A stretch of DNA of 64,000 nt, taken from Alphaproteobacteria bacterium (GTDB lineage: Bacteria; Pseudomonadota; Alphaproteobacteria; Rhodobacterales; Rhodobacteraceae). This document shows positions 35,898 to 47,191 of the stretch, piece by piece. The stretch is from NCBI GenBank assembly GCA_030425925.1, contig JAUHZO010000012.1, forward strand, positions 84,106-148,105. The letters are read 5' to 3'. Under the pieces are notes generated by a model, which saw only the letters and a program-made list of their open reading frames with translations, was not told where the DNA came from and did not search any database. Numbering within the stretch: the first letter of the stretch is position 1; every line of letters begins with the position of its first letter. Position numbers and translations under genes: made by a program.

Positions 35898-36148
35898 CAA
35901 TGCGCCGGATCGGCCTTTCGCCTTGCCTTGTGAGTTTTATGGCGGCTTTTCCGATGCTTGAGAGCGAAGCGGCCCTGGGGGCGAATGCAGCGATACCAGG
36001 GGACGTAACGGGCATACCAGGGGGTCATCCGGGGGTGAGCGGGATTGAGATTTCGGGCGAGTTGGTTTGCTTTCGGACCGCGCGGTACCCTTTTCCGGAC
36101 TGCACTTGGAAAAGCCAGCGCGCCAATGTGCTGTTTTGAGGGTGATAG

Positions 36149-36373
36149 ATGACCAGCGAAACCGAAAACCTTCTCTTTGAAATCCTGAAAAAGGTGCAAA
36201 CCGACGTGTCGGCGATGCGCGAGGACATGCACCTGATGCGCATGGAAATGACAGCGATGCGGCATGATCTGGCCTCGGTGCGCACCATGCAGGATGTGCA
36301 CGGGGCCGAGATCGCCAATATGAAAGCGCGGCTGGAGCGGGTCGAGACGCGGCTCGATCTGCGTGATAGCTGA
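36149..36373 (+). CDS. Small coiled-coil protein
   Basis: 74 residues forming one continuous amphipathic coiled coil (LLFEILKKVQTDVSAMREDMHLMRMEM and on). AGGGTGATAG precedes the ATG. There is no signal peptide. It is in the same direction as the suf genes, between sufB and the GFA gene. Function unknown. Confidence 0.7.
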   Translation: MTSETENLLFEILKKVQTDVSAMREDMHLMRMEMTAMRHDLASVRTMQDVHGAEIANMKARLERVETRLDLRDS

Positions 36374-36386
36374 AGGGACCTCTGCC

Positions 36387-36803
36387 ATGACCACCACCCA
36401 CCGCGCCGCCTGTTCCTGTGGCGAGATTGCCGTGACCGTGACCGGCACGCCGGCCTTTCAGGCCATCTGCGCCTGCAAGGACTGCCAGTCGCGCACCGGC
36501 AGTGCCTTTGGCATGAGCGTGTATTTCCCGCGTGAAAACGTGGTGCAGTTCGAAGGCACGCCAAAGGTGTATCGCCGGACGTCCAACAAGGGACGGTGGC
36601 TGGATTTCCGGTTCTGCCCGACCTGCGGGACCTCGGTCTGGTGGCTCATGGAGCTGAACCGGAACAATATCGGCATTGCGGGCATCCTGCTGGACGGGTT
36701 CGAGTTCGAGGCGGATTTTGCCGTGTTCTGCCAGTCGCAACCGGGTTTCGTGACGTTCAACACCGACAAGCCGCAATACCAGCGCGGCTCATCAGACGGG
36801 TAG
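36387..36803 (+). CDS. GFA family zinc protein
   Basis: 138-residue member of the GFA (glutathione-dependent formaldehyde-activating, CENP-V-like) fold. It has zinc-binding Cys in CSCGEIAV, CACKDCQ and FCPTCGTSV, in the order expected for two zinc sites. The ATG at 36387 gives MTTTHRAACSCGE. The activity is not known: most members are not formaldehyde enzymes. It lies inside the suf operon. Confidence 0.88.
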   Translation: MTTTHRAACSCGEIAVTVTGTPAFQAICACKDCQSRTGSAFGMSVYFPRENVVQFEGTPKVYRRTSNKGRWLDFRFCPTCGTSVWWLMELNRNNIGIAGILLDGFEFEADFAVFCQSQPGFVTFNTDKPQYQRGSSDG

Positions 36804-36807
36804 ACCC

Positions 36808-37005
36808 ATGTTTGCCTTGGCCATTCATCAGACCGCCGGGGTGGGCGTGGGCATCTTTCTGGGCTGCCTGTTGGGCTTCTGGCTGCATCGGCGCTCGGGC
36901 CGGCCGCAGGGCTACCTGATGCGCGACTCCATCCCCTTTACCGCGCTGGTGGCGGGGATGCTGGGCTGGGTGGCGGCGGCGGTGATGACCGTGGTGGTCG
37001 GCTGA
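36808..37005 (+). CDS. Small membrane protein, unknown function
   Basis: 65 residues with two membrane segments (GVGVGIFLGCLLGFWLH and FTALVAGMLGWVAAAVMTVVV) around an Arg-rich loop (HRRSGRPQG). It starts four bases after the GFA stop and its stop overlaps the next start (TGATG). No family recognised. Confidence 0.65.
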   Translation: MFALAIHQTAGVGVGIFLGCLLGFWLHRRSGRPQGYLMRDSIPFTALVAGMLGWVAAAVMTVVVG

Positions 37006-37181
37006 TGGTCTGGACGATGGTCAAGGCGGCGGTGCTGACCGGGGTGTTCTGTGCGCTGTTTTCCGGGGTTGTGGGCTTTGTGGCGCAGAACCTGTCGATG
37101 ACGGTTCTGATCGGTTTGTCTTTTGTGTCAGGGTTTTGCGGCAGCCTCTTCGCGCAGACCGTGCTCGGGCGGGCGCGATGA
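37005..37181 (+). CDS. Small membrane protein, unknown function
   Basis: 58 residues beginning MVWTMVKAAVLTGVFC with two hydrophobic segments. The ATG overlaps the previous stop by one base and the stop (TGA 37179-37181) overlaps the ATG of the next gene, so it is translationally coupled on both sides. That argues it is real despite its size. Confidence 0.6.
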   Translation: MVWTMVKAAVLTGVFCALFSGVVGFVAQNLSMTVLIGLSFVSGFCGSLFAQTVLGRAR

Positions 37182-37960
37182 CCGAGGTCTTGCCGTTGTC
37201 CCGCGCCGCCGAAGCGTTCGATGCGCGTGCCGCCCTTGTTGCGCTTGAGACCGGTGCTCCGGTGGTGTTTCCGCCGATGGAAATGGTGCGCACACGGATC
37301 GCGGGGCGCGACTTCACCTTCTGCCTGAATATGGAGAAGGATCCCGTCCAGGGCCGCCACCGCAAGGGCAAGTTCTATGAACGGAACGAGCTGGACCGCG
37401 TGGCAGAATACATCAGGCCCGGGGCCTATGTGGTTGATATCGGGACGAATGTCGGCAATCACGCGATGTACTTCGCGACCCTGATGGGGGCGGCGCGCGT
37501 GGTGGTGATCGAGCCGAATCCGGTGGCGCTTGCGCCGCTTGTGGCCAATATCGTGCTGAACGGTTTGCACGGGGTGATCGACACCTCCTGCCTTGGCATC
37601 GGGTTGTCGGACAAAGCCGCCAAGGGCTACGGCATGACAGAGCGCAGCCGAAACCTGGGCGCGGCCAGGATGAAACCGGGGCGCGGCAGGATCGACGTGC
37701 ACAAGGGGGATGATCTTTTTGCCGAGGAACCCGTGGACCTGATCAAGATCGACGTGGAAGGCATGGAAATGAAAGTGCTTTCCGGCCTGATGCAGACGAT
37801 CCGCAACGCCCGGCCCTGGCTGTTCGTCGAGGTCGACGACGCCAACGCCGAGGCCTTTGCCGCCTGGTGCGCGCAGGAACGCTATCAGACCGTCTTCGAG
37901 GTCCGGCCCTACGAGGCCAATGTGAACCATTTTCTGAAACCCATGGAGCGACAGCCATGA
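37178..37960 (+). CDS. FkbM-family methyltransferase
   Basis: 260-residue SAM-dependent methyltransferase of the FkbM family. The SAM site is [16 protein letters not shown], then VVVIEPNP. The late [18 protein letters not shown] is the FkbM signature. ATG 37178 gives [15 protein letters not shown]. These enzymes usually methylate sugars or small molecules. It overlaps the YbjQ-type gene downstream (ATGA). Confidence 0.85.
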   Translation: MTEVLPLSRAAEAFDARAALVALETGAPVVFPPMEMVRTRIAGRDFTFCLNMEKDPVQGRHRKGKFYERNELDRVAEYIRPGAYVVDIGTNVGNHAMYFATLMGAARVVVIEPNPVALAPLVANIVLNGLHGVIDTSCLGIGLSDKAAKGYGMTERSRNLGAARMKPGRGRIDVHKGDDLFAEEPVDLIKIDVEGMEMKVLSGLMQTIRNARPWLFVEVDDANAEAFAAWCAQERYQTVFEVRPYEANVNHFLKPMERQP

Positions 37961-38268
37961 TCGTGACCACCACCCCCACTATCGAAGGCAAGACCATCAC
38001 CGCCTACAAGGGCATCGCCGTGGGAGAGGCGATCCTTGGCGCGAACGTGTTCCGCGACATTTTTGCCGGGATCACAGATATCATCGGCGGCCGCTCCGGC
38101 GCCTATGAGGCCAGCCTGCAAGAGGCCCGTGACACCGCCCTGCACGAGCTGGAACAGCGCGCGGCGGCCATGGGCGGCAACGCGGTGGTGGGCGTGGACC
38201 TCGATTACGAGGTGATCAACAACATGCTGATGGTGTCCGCCTCCGGCACCGCCGTGGTGGTGAGCTGA
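37957..38268 (+). CDS. YbjQ/UPF0145 heavy-metal-binding domain protein
   Basis: 103-residue protein of the YbjQ family, which forms pentameric rings. Family segments [49 protein letters not shown] and [13 protein letters not shown] are all present. Function is not established. It is coupled to the methyltransferase gene by ATGA overlap. Confidence 0.9.
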   Translation: MIVTTTPTIEGKTITAYKGIAVGEAILGANVFRDIFAGITDIIGGRSGAYEASLQEARDTALHELEQRAAAMGGNAVVGVDLDYEVINNMLMVSASGTAVVVS

Positions 38269-38272
38269 TCCC

Positions 38273-38872
38273 GTGACCGTCGAGACGATCCAGAGACCGG
38301 ACCTGACCATGCCCGAGGCCGAGGGCGCGCTGTTGCGCGACCTTTACGCGCGGGCAGAGGTCATCCTGGAGTACGGATCGGGCGGCTCGACGGTGCTGGC
38401 GTCGGAGATGCCGGGCAAGACGGTGTTCACCGTGGAAAGCGATCAGGCCTGGGCGCAGATGATGCGCGGCTGGATGGCGCAGAACCCGCCCTGCGAAGGC
38501 ACGCAGGTGGATATCGTCTGGTCCGACGTGGGCCCGACAAAGGAATGGGGCTATCCGCAGGATGACAGCGAATGGCGGCGCTATGTGCGCTATCCGCTGG
38601 AGGTCTGGGGGCTGAAGGGCTTTCGCCAGCCCGACGTTGTGCTGGTGGACGGCCGGTTCCGCATCGGCTGCGCGCTGGCGACGCTCTATCGCACCCAGGC
38701 CCCTGTGACGCTGCTGTTCGACGACTATGTCCAGCGCAAGCACTACCACAAGGTCGAGGCGTATCTCGGCCCGCCACAGATTACCGGACGCATGGCGCAG
38801 TTCCATGTGTCCCCCGCCCCCATCCCGCCGGACCGGCTGATGCAGATCATCTCGCTGATGCAGCGGCCCTAG
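38273..38872 (+). CDS. Methyltransferase-like protein, unknown function
   Basis: 199 residues from GTG 38273. VILEYGSGGSTVLASEM and VFTVESD resemble the first two motifs of a class I SAM site, and VVLVDGRFRIGCAL the fourth. It may bind SAM, but the later motifs are not convincing. It lies 30 bases before sufC in the suf operon. Confidence 0.65.
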   Translation: MTVETIQRPDLTMPEAEGALLRDLYARAEVILEYGSGGSTVLASEMPGKTVFTVESDQAWAQMMRGWMAQNPPCEGTQVDIVWSDVGPTKEWGYPQDDSEWRRYVRYPLEVWGLKGFRQPDVVLVDGRFRIGCALATLYRTQAPVTLLFDDYVQRKHYHKVEAYLGPPQITGRMAQFHVSPAPIPPDRLMQIISLMQRP

Positions 38873-38901
38873 GCGCAACGAACAGGACAAAGGAAGAAAA
38901 C

Positions 38902-39653
<752 letters not shown>

Positions 39654-39657
<4 letters not shown>

Positions 39658-40934
39658 TGGCCCTGCCCAAGATCAAACAGGACGCGACCGAGGCGCGGCT
39701 GTCGGCGCTGGACCTGCCCGAGGGCGGCTGGTCGGCCAGGGCGCGGGGCGAGGCGCTGGCGCGGGTGCGCGCCATGGGGCTGCCCGGCGCGCGGGATGAA
39801 TACTGGAAATACACCCGTCCCGACACGCTGGTCGGTGCCGAGGCCCCGCAGGCGGCGGTGTTCGATGCCGACGAGATGCCGGTCTTCGACGCGGTGGACC
39901 GGCTGAAGATCGTGTTTGTCGATGGCGTGTTCGACGCGGACCTGTCGGACGATCTGGCGCTGGAAGGTGTTGAGATCGACCGGCTGGCCGAGGCGCGCGA
40001 CATCCACTGGGCGCAGGATCTTTACGGCGTGCTGGAGGCGAAAGGGCAATCCCCGGTTGAGCGCCCGCTTGCGGCGCTCAACACCGCGTTCGCCAGCGAC
40101 GGTCTGCTGATCCGCGTCACGCAGACGCCGTCCAAGCCCATTTCGCTGGTCTACCATCACCGGTCCGAGGTGTCGGACGCGATCCTGCACCACGTGGTGA
40201 AGGTGGAGGCCGGGGCCCAGATGACGCTGCTGGAAAACGGCCCGGCGGCGGCGCGCTTCAACAAGTGCATGGAGGTCGATCTGGCCGACACGGCGCGGCT
40301 GCACCACGTGCGCACCCAGGGCCGCGACCATGAACGCCGCGCCGCCACGCATATCTTTGCGCGTTTGGGCACGGAATCGGTGTTCAAGACCTTCACGCTC
40401 ACGGTGAACGGCGTGCTGACCCGCAACGAGGTGGTGGTGGAGTTCACCGGCGACGACGCGGTGGCGCATGTTGCCGGGGCCTGCATGGGCGACGGCGATT
40501 TCCACCATGACGACACCGTCTTCATCACCCATGACGCGGTGAATTGCGAAAGCCGGCAGGTGTTCAAGAAGGTGCTGCGCAACGGCGCGGTGGGCGTGTT
40601 CCAGGGCAAGATCCTGGTCAAACCCGGCGCGCAGAAGACCGACGGCTACCAGATCAGCCAGTCGCTTCTGCTGGACGAGGACAGCCAGTTCCTCGCCAAG
40701 CCCGAGCTTGAGATCTATGCCGACGATGTGGCCTGTTCGCACGGCTCCACCTCGGGGGCGATCGACGACGAGGGGCTGTTCTACCTGCGCGCCCGCGGCG
40801 TGCCGCGCGGCCTGGCCGAGGACCTGATGACCATCGCCTTCATCGCCGAGGCGGTGCAGGAGATCGAGGACGAGGGTCTGCAGGAAGAGATCGTCGGCCG
40901 GGTCGAGGCATGGCTGGCGCGGCGCCGGAGCTAG
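39654..40934 (+). CDS. sufD: Fe-S assembly protein SufD
   Basis: 426-residue SufD subunit of the SufBCD scaffold. Conserved segments are AGAQMTLLENGPAA, GRDHERRAATHIF and DDVACSHGSTSGAIDDEGLFYLRARG. Two ATGs (39654, 39657) are possible. Coupled to sufC upstream; the next gene begins one base after its stop. Confidence 0.95.
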
Positions 40935-40935
40935 G

Positions 40936-41421
40936 ATGGCGCTGACAACCGACATCGTGGCCACCTACAGGCGGCCCGGCGCGGTGCTGCGCGCGATCCT
41001 CGCGCGCGGCCCCAGCGAGCCGCGCGCGCTGGCCTATCTGATGGCGGGTTGCGTGGTGCTGTTCGTGGCGCGCTGGCCGGCGCTGGCGCGGCAGGCGCAT
41101 CTCGAGGATCAGGATTTGAACATGCTGATGGGTGGCAGCCTGCTGGGGCTGGTCTTCATCGCGCCGCTGATCCTGTACGGGCTGGCCTTTCTGGTCCACC
41201 TGGTCAGCCAGGCGACGGGCGGGCAAGGCACCGCCTTTGGCGCGCGCATGGCGCTGTTCTGGAGCCTTCTGGCCTCGGCCCCGCTGATCCTGCTCAATGG
41301 CCTCGTTGCGGGGTTCATCGGGCCGGGCGCGGCGTTGCAGCTGGTCGGGCTGATCTGGTTCGGCCTGTTCCTGTGGTTCTGGATCGCGGGCATGCGCGTG
41401 GTGCGCGAGGGTATGGCATGA
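40936..41421 (+). CDS. YIP1-like membrane protein
   Basis: 161 residues with four hydrophobic segments (for example YLMAGCVVLFVARWP, LVFIAPLILYGLAFLV and LVGLIWFGLFLWFWIAGM). It resembles the YIP1 domain of small bacterial membrane proteins. A second, similar gene follows with ATGA overlap. Its role within the suf operon is unknown. Confidence 0.7.
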   Translation: MALTTDIVATYRRPGAVLRAILARGPSEPRALAYLMAGCVVLFVARWPALARQAHLEDQDLNMLMGGSLLGLVFIAPLILYGLAFLVHLVSQATGGQGTAFGARMALFWSLLASAPLILLNGLVAGFIGPGAALQLVGLIWFGLFLWFWIAGMRVVREGMA

Positions 41422-42000
41422 CGCTGGAAGGTTTCCTGAGGCTGGCCGCGCAAAGCGTGACCGCCCCCCGGGACGTCGCCCGGCTCTTGCTGTCGCTGCG
41501 GCTGGGTCAAGAGGCGCTGTTGACCGCCTTTGCGCTGGTCGTGGTTCTGAACGCGCTGATGCTCGGCCTTTCCGGGTTGGCGGTGCCCGCCGACCCGGCG
41601 CTGCCGGGCTTTCTGACGCAACCGGCGCTGTTCCTGGGGGTGCAGGCGCTGGCGCTGGCGGGCACCATTGCCGCGGTCACGGGCCTGGGCCGCGTCTTTG
41701 GCGCCGAGGCCGATCCGGCCCGTGTGGCGGTGGTGCTGATCTGGTTGCAGGCGCTGCGGGTGCTGGTACAGGCGCTGCTGCTGCTGGTATTGCCGCTGTC
41801 GGCGGGGCTTGCCTCGCTGATCCAGGTGGCGGGCTCGATCCTCGGCGTGTGGATCGTGGTCCATTTCATCGACGAGGCGCTGGCGCTCGACAGCCTGTTC
41901 AAGGCGGCGGCGGTGCTGATTCTGGGCGTGCTGGCGATGGCGTTCGGGCTGTCGATCCTGCTGTCGCTGATGGGTGTAAGCCCGGAGGGAATGAACAACT

Positions 42001-42008
<8 letters not shown>
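41418..42008 (+). CDS. YIP1-like membrane protein
   Basis: 196 residues with about five membrane segments (AFALVVVLNALMLGLSG, LFLGVQALALAGTIAAV, LVQALLLLVLPLSAGL, VAGSILGVWIVVHFI and VLILGVLAMAFGLSILL). It overlaps the previous YIP1-like gene and its last 8 bases overlap the sufS start, so it is an operon member. Function unknown. Confidence 0.7.
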
Positions 42009-43221
<1,213 letters not shown>

Positions 43222-43247
43222 CGCCGCCGGGCCGGGGCTTGCAGGCC

Positions 43248-44747
43248 TCAGTCCCGTGCGCCCACAAGGCGGTCGATGGGTGCGTAATCGTCGGTCAGCA
43301 CAAGGCCCCTGTCGGCCAGTTGGTCGACAAAACGCGGGCCCAGCGCGGCAAAGGTGGTGCGGTCCGGGGCGGGGACGGTGAAGCTGTCGGTCGCGGTTGC
43401 GGTCCGGCCCGCGGCGATCACGATGACGATGCGCTCGCCCGGGTCGGGGCGGCGGGCTTCGGTCCACAACTCGACCTCGGCAAAGACGCTGCGCAACGTG
43501 GCCACCAGCGCCGCCACGGCGTCAAGACGGTCGGCATAGTCGATGACGTTCATCAGGTAGCTGCCATCGGGGGTCAGCCGCGCTGCAATCAGCGCAAAGA
43601 ATTCCTGCGTCACCAGATGCTGCGGCACGGCAGTGTCGGTAAAGGCGTCGCCCACGATGATGTCGTACCGCGTGGTGTCCCGCGCCAGCACCTGGCGGGC
43701 ATCGGCATGGCGGATCTCGATCCCGGCGGGATCGAGCCAGAAGTCGCGCACCGCCAGCGCGGTCACCTCCGGGTCGATCTCGGCCACGGTGACGGTGCCG
43801 GGATGGCGCGCGGCAAAGGCGCGGGGCAGGGCGTAATTGCCGCCGCCGATATGGAAACTGGTGAACGCCGGCTGCGGCGCGCGCAGCCGCGCCAGCGCGT
43901 CCAGCATCGCGGCGTGCCGGGTGAACATCACCTCCGGTGCGTCTCGGGCCGAGATGCCGTGCACAAGGTGGTCGATCACCATGGCCCGCGTGGGCCGCGC
44001 CGGATTGGCCGAGACATCGACGCTTTGCAGGCAGAAATGGCGGCTTTCCACGGTGCAGGGGCCGGGCCGGGTGGCGGCCAGCGCCGCCAGACCGGCCACC
44101 AGGGCGGCAGCGGCCAGCGGCAGCCGGTGCAGGCGCGCGGCCAGCGCCAGGCAGATCAGCGCGCAGAGCAGGTAGGTTGCGGTGACCACCGCCAGCGTCC
44201 AGGCACTGCCGAGCCAGGAAATGAACACGAAGCCGGCCAGCAGGGTGCCGGCAATGGCCCCGATGGCACCGGCGGCGAACATCGCCCCCAGCGCGCGCCC
44301 CGGGGCCGCGCTGGCCCCATGCGCCACCTGCGCCAGCACCGGTGCCGGGATGCCGGCAAAAAGCGACGGCAGAAAGAACGCCGCCAGGGTCAGCGCGGTG
44401 ATCCCGGCGATGGGCTGGGGCAGGACGCTCAGCACCGGGCCCGCCGCGCCGCGCAGCGCCAGCCCGGCCAGCGCGGTGCTCAGCGCCGCCGCCATCAGCG
44501 CCCAGGCCGTGGCGCGCAGCGCCTGGTCCGCGGGCCGGTCCGCCAGACGGCCGCCCCACCAATGCCCGGCCGAGAACCCGGCCAGCACCACGGCGATCAC
44601 GCTGGTCCAGGTGTAGAGCGACATGCCGACATAGGGGGCAAGCATGCGCCCGGCCACGATCTCGACCACCAGCGAGGCGGCAGAGACCACGGCCTGCAGC
44701 GCGACCAGCAGCCAGAGCGGGGGCGGCCAGAGCGGGGAACGGATCAT
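43248..44747 (-). CDS. Fused membrane/spermidine-synthase-like protein
   Basis: 499 residues. The N-terminal half has about eight membrane segments (LVALQAVVSAASLVVEIVAG and on), and the C-terminal half is a spermidine synthase-like Rossmann domain (SFHIGGGNYALPRAFAARHPG, VAEIDPEVTALA, YDIIVGDAFTD). Polyamine synthesis is not certain: such fusions are often of unknown function. I start it at ATG 44747 with GGAG eight bases upstream. It is convergent with sufS. Confidence 0.88.
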   Translation of the reverse strand: MIRSPLWPPPLWLLVALQAVVSAASLVVEIVAGRMLAPYVGMSLYTWTSVIAVVLAGFSAGHWWGGRLADRPADQALRATAWALMAAALSTALAGLALRGAAGPVLSVLPQPIAGITALTLAAFFLPSLFAGIPAPVLAQVAHGASAAPGRALGAMFAAGAIGAIAGTLLAGFVFISWLGSAWTLAVVTATYLLCALICLALAARLHRLPLAAAALVAGLAALAATRPGPCTVESRHFCLQSVDVSANPARPTRAMVIDHLVHGISARDAPEVMFTRHAAMLDALARLRAPQPAFTSFHIGGGNYALPRAFAARHPGTVTVAEIDPEVTALAVRDFWLDPAGIEIRHADARQVLARDTTRYDIIVGDAFTDTAVPQHLVTQEFFALIAARLTPDGSYLMNVIDYADRLDAVAALVATLRSVFAEVELWTEARRPDPGERIVIVIAAGRTATATDSFTVPAPDRTTFAALGPRFVDQLADRGLVLTDDYAPIDRLVGARD

Positions 44748-44853
44748 GTCGGGGACTCCGGGAAAACCGTTGCCATGTTGCCGCAAAGCCCGCCGCCTGC
44801 AAGCGGATTTGCGATTGCGATGGATCGCGCGATGGCGTACACCCCGAACTCAC

Positions 44854-44930
44854 GCACCCATAGCTCAGCTGGATAGAGCGCTGCCCTCCGAAGGCAGAGG
44901 TCAAAGGTTCGAATCCTTTTGGGTGCGCCA
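44854..44930 (+). tRNA. tRNA-Arg (anticodon CCG)
   Basis: 77-base tRNA with a perfect seven-pair acceptor stem (GCACCCA with TGGGTGC), D-arm GCTC..GAGC, anticodon arm CTGCC-CTCCGAA-GGCAG with anticodon CCG (reads CGG), T-arm AAAGG-TTCGAAT-CCTTT, discriminator G and an encoded CCA. It is the attachment site of the island that follows. Confidence 0.97.
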
Positions 44931-44931
44931 T
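44908..44931. other. Presumed left attachment site (attL)
   Basis: The 3' end of tRNA-Arg (T-arm to CCA) directly abuts DNA of different composition and a minus-strand recombinase gene. Integrases often use this part of a tRNA. The exact core cannot be fixed because the matching right-hand copy lies beyond the window. Confidence 0.6.
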
Positions 44932-46464
44932 CTCACTTTTTTGGCTGAATATGTCACCTAAAGCCTTGAATGGTAAGGATAATTTAGGTGTTCGAAGTCC
45001 CTGATTTCGGCAGTAGGGCAGTGGCTCGACAAAGGCTAGTCTGAGCACTGTTTTCTTTAGGGCTAAGTCTGAGTTTTTCCATATATTCCAGGGGTTTGAG
45101 AGAAACTGCATGGCGTGTTCGAACGACTCCTCAAAGGTATGTCGTGGCTTGCCAGTCTGAGCCAGTTGTTCTTGCGCGAGAATCTTTTCCCGTTCGAGCT
45201 TGGCGATACGTTTCTCATATGCGGTGACAACGGAACCGTTGCTCGCCTCCACGATGCGATCAAGGAGCTGATCAATCTGCTTTTCAAGCTGCTTGATGTT
45301 TTTCTTGAGCTCGTTGGAGGTCTGAGACGATTGTGCAAGCCTCGCGTCCCAAGCGTCACTGAACATGGCCTTGACCAGCGCAAAGAGCCCCTGTGACGGC
45401 TCCAGGCCGTGCAGAAGTCCTTCAAACTCTCCCTCTAGCTCGTCGCGCTTGATCGACTTCCTGTAGCTTGCGCAGCCCTTGGTTGGGCAGAGGTAGTATG
45501 GGTATTTTTGTTTTTTGCCCTGCGACCAGCACGCCGTCAGCGGCTTTTGGCAATCGTTGCAAAGGACAAAGCCACGCAGTGGGAAGTCTTCGCTGATATC
45601 CTTGCGGGCAGGGGCCTTGGCGGTCCCTTTCAGTCGCGCTTGTATCTTCTCGAAGGTTTCAAAGCTTATCAGCGCTTCGTGCTGCGCCTTGCGCAGCGGA
45701 ATATTCCACTTCGGCGCTTCGATGTACCCTGCATAGATTACGCGTGTCAGCATGTCGTAGATACGCTGATTGCGGATTTCCCCGCTTGACAAGTCCTTGG
45801 GGAACGACGGTTGCCGTTCCAAAAAGCGCTTCACTTCCACTTGGGTTTCGAAGCGACCTGATGCGTATCCTTCCAACGCCTCTTGAAGGGCAGAGGCGTT
45901 CGGTTCATCGCGCACAAGAATTTTTCCCTGTCCGCTGCTGCGCTCATAGCGATAGCCGATAGGGGCCTGGAAAACCCAATATCCGTTTTGAACTCGTGCC
46001 CGCATACGGTTCACGGTTTGCTCGCCGTTCTTTTGTCTTTGATGCTGAGAGACCGACGCCAGGAGGTTCTCGACAAGCTGAGAGTCGGAATCCTCGCCAA
46101 ACTCAATCGAAGGGCTGACCAGCACGCCGCCCGCCTTGTCGATCTTCATCCGCAGCTCAAAGTGTGCCATCACGCCCCGCGCAAGTCTGCTGATGTCATC
46201 AATGATCACAGCATGGGTATCGCGAGGCCGCTGTTTTAGGTATTGCAGCATGGCTTGCATCCCAGGCCTTGACGTCAGACTTCCCGAGCTATCGTCGCGG
46301 AACACTTCAACGACGTCATAACCACGGTACTTGGCAAAATCGCGGCAGCGGGTTTCCTGAGAATTCAAACCGTCGCCACGAACGGTCTGCTTTGAACTCG
46401 ATACACGGCAGTAGATGACAGCTTTGCTGATGTCTTTTTCCTGTATTCCTGACTGATCCATCAT
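44932..46464 (-). CDS. Large serine recombinase (integrase), frame open past its 3' end
   Basis: About 511 residues are plausible recombinase. The resolvase domain has the nucleophile Ser in YCRVSS (about residue 22) and LARG after ISR. It is followed by a recombinase domain (IYDMLTRVIYAGYIEAPKWNIPLR), a zinc ribbon (CNDCQ, CPTKGC) and a long coiled coil (LKKNIKQLEKQIDQLLDRI). It would integrate and excise the island. No stop precedes the tRNA: the frame reads antisense through tRNA-Arg and stays open to 43522 across the neighbouring gene in another frame. ATG 46461 is an alternative start. Confidence 0.85.
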
Positions 46465-46475
46465 ACCTCCACCGC

Positions 46476-46808
46476 CTATGGGCGCATGTCATCCTTTTTG
46501 TTGTCCTTTTTGGGCTCATCCGAGCATACCGCATCAAACGCCCCTGTGGGTCTTCGAGCGCTGGATTGCACATCTTTTCCACAGACTTCTTGCAGCGGAT
46601 GCACGCCAAACCCGAGTTCGACAAAGCCGACGATGATTTTCCAAAGGCTCTGAAGAAACTCTTCCTTCTGGGCTTCCGTCATGTCGGCGCCATCAAGGTA
46701 CGACTGATACCTCTCCACATCCACCTTCAAGATCGGTTTTGCGGATGCATCAAAATCCATGCTCAGACCTTCCAAGTCTGAGATACTTGTCAAATCGCCA
46801 TCCATCAT
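46476..46808 (-). CDS. Small acidic protein, unknown function
   Basis: 110 residues from ATG 46808 (MMDGDLTSISDLEGLSMDFD), preceded by AAAGGAGAA. The protein is acidic and helical with a basic tail (KKDNKKDDMRP) and no membrane segment. It sits 11 bases upstream of the recombinase and is probably co-transcribed, so a role in integration or excision control is possible but unproven. Confidence 0.65.
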   Translation of the reverse strand: MMDGDLTSISDLEGLSMDFDASAKPILKVDVERYQSYLDGADMTEAQKEEFLQSLWKIIVGFVELGFGVHPLQEVCGKDVQSSARRPTGAFDAVCSDEPKKDNKKDDMRP

Positions 46809-46916
46809 TTCTCCTTTCGGAGGCAGGTGTTTCCACCTATTTGTATTGTACCACATTTTGCAAAAAACCCCTAATTTCTGCGGGTTACGAGGCGTTATTT
46901 GTCTTGTTTGAGGCCG

Positions 46917-47186
46917 CTAGAACGGAATGTCATCGAGCCGTCCCGTGTTCGGACTTCGGTACAGGAGGATCACGTTATCAGGCTTTTTGGTCGGGCCCGT
47001 TGCACCCAAAAAGTTGCACAGACGCTCGCACGCTTCACAGCAATCGACGTCTTGGGATTGCACATCCCAGACAAGCCCTACATCGCCACAGACCGGGCAT
47101 TGCAGTCCAAGCTGAAAGGCACCAATCAGGTGCAGGAGCGTTGGCTTAGTCTTCAGTGCTTCACTTGTATCGTGCATGACAAACAC
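46917..47186 (-). CDS. Small Cys-rich zinc-finger-like protein
   Basis: 89 residues from GTG 47186 (or ATG 47177). It carries CPVCGDVGLVW and VDCCEACERLC, a pair of Cys clusters like a zinc ribbon. No other domain seen. It begins five bases after the next minus-strand gene upstream, so it is part of the island's minus-strand block. Confidence 0.6.
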   Translation of the reverse strand: MFVMHDTSEALKTKPTLLHLIGAFQLGLQCPVCGDVGLVWDVQSQDVDCCEACERLCNFLGATGPTKKPDNVILLYRSPNTGRLDDIPF

Positions 47187-47191
47187 CAGAC

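Noticed and set aside
35900..36139. 79-codon frame after sufB with a passable ribosome-binding site
   Set aside because: Composition does not look like a conserved protein and no domain or membrane pattern is visible; possibly a remnant.
43522..44931. Treating the recombinase tail past the island edge as a real protein domain
   Set aside because: It reads tRNA antisense and then an off-frame copy of the spermidine-synthase-like gene, so it has no independent coding signal; only its openness is noteworthy.
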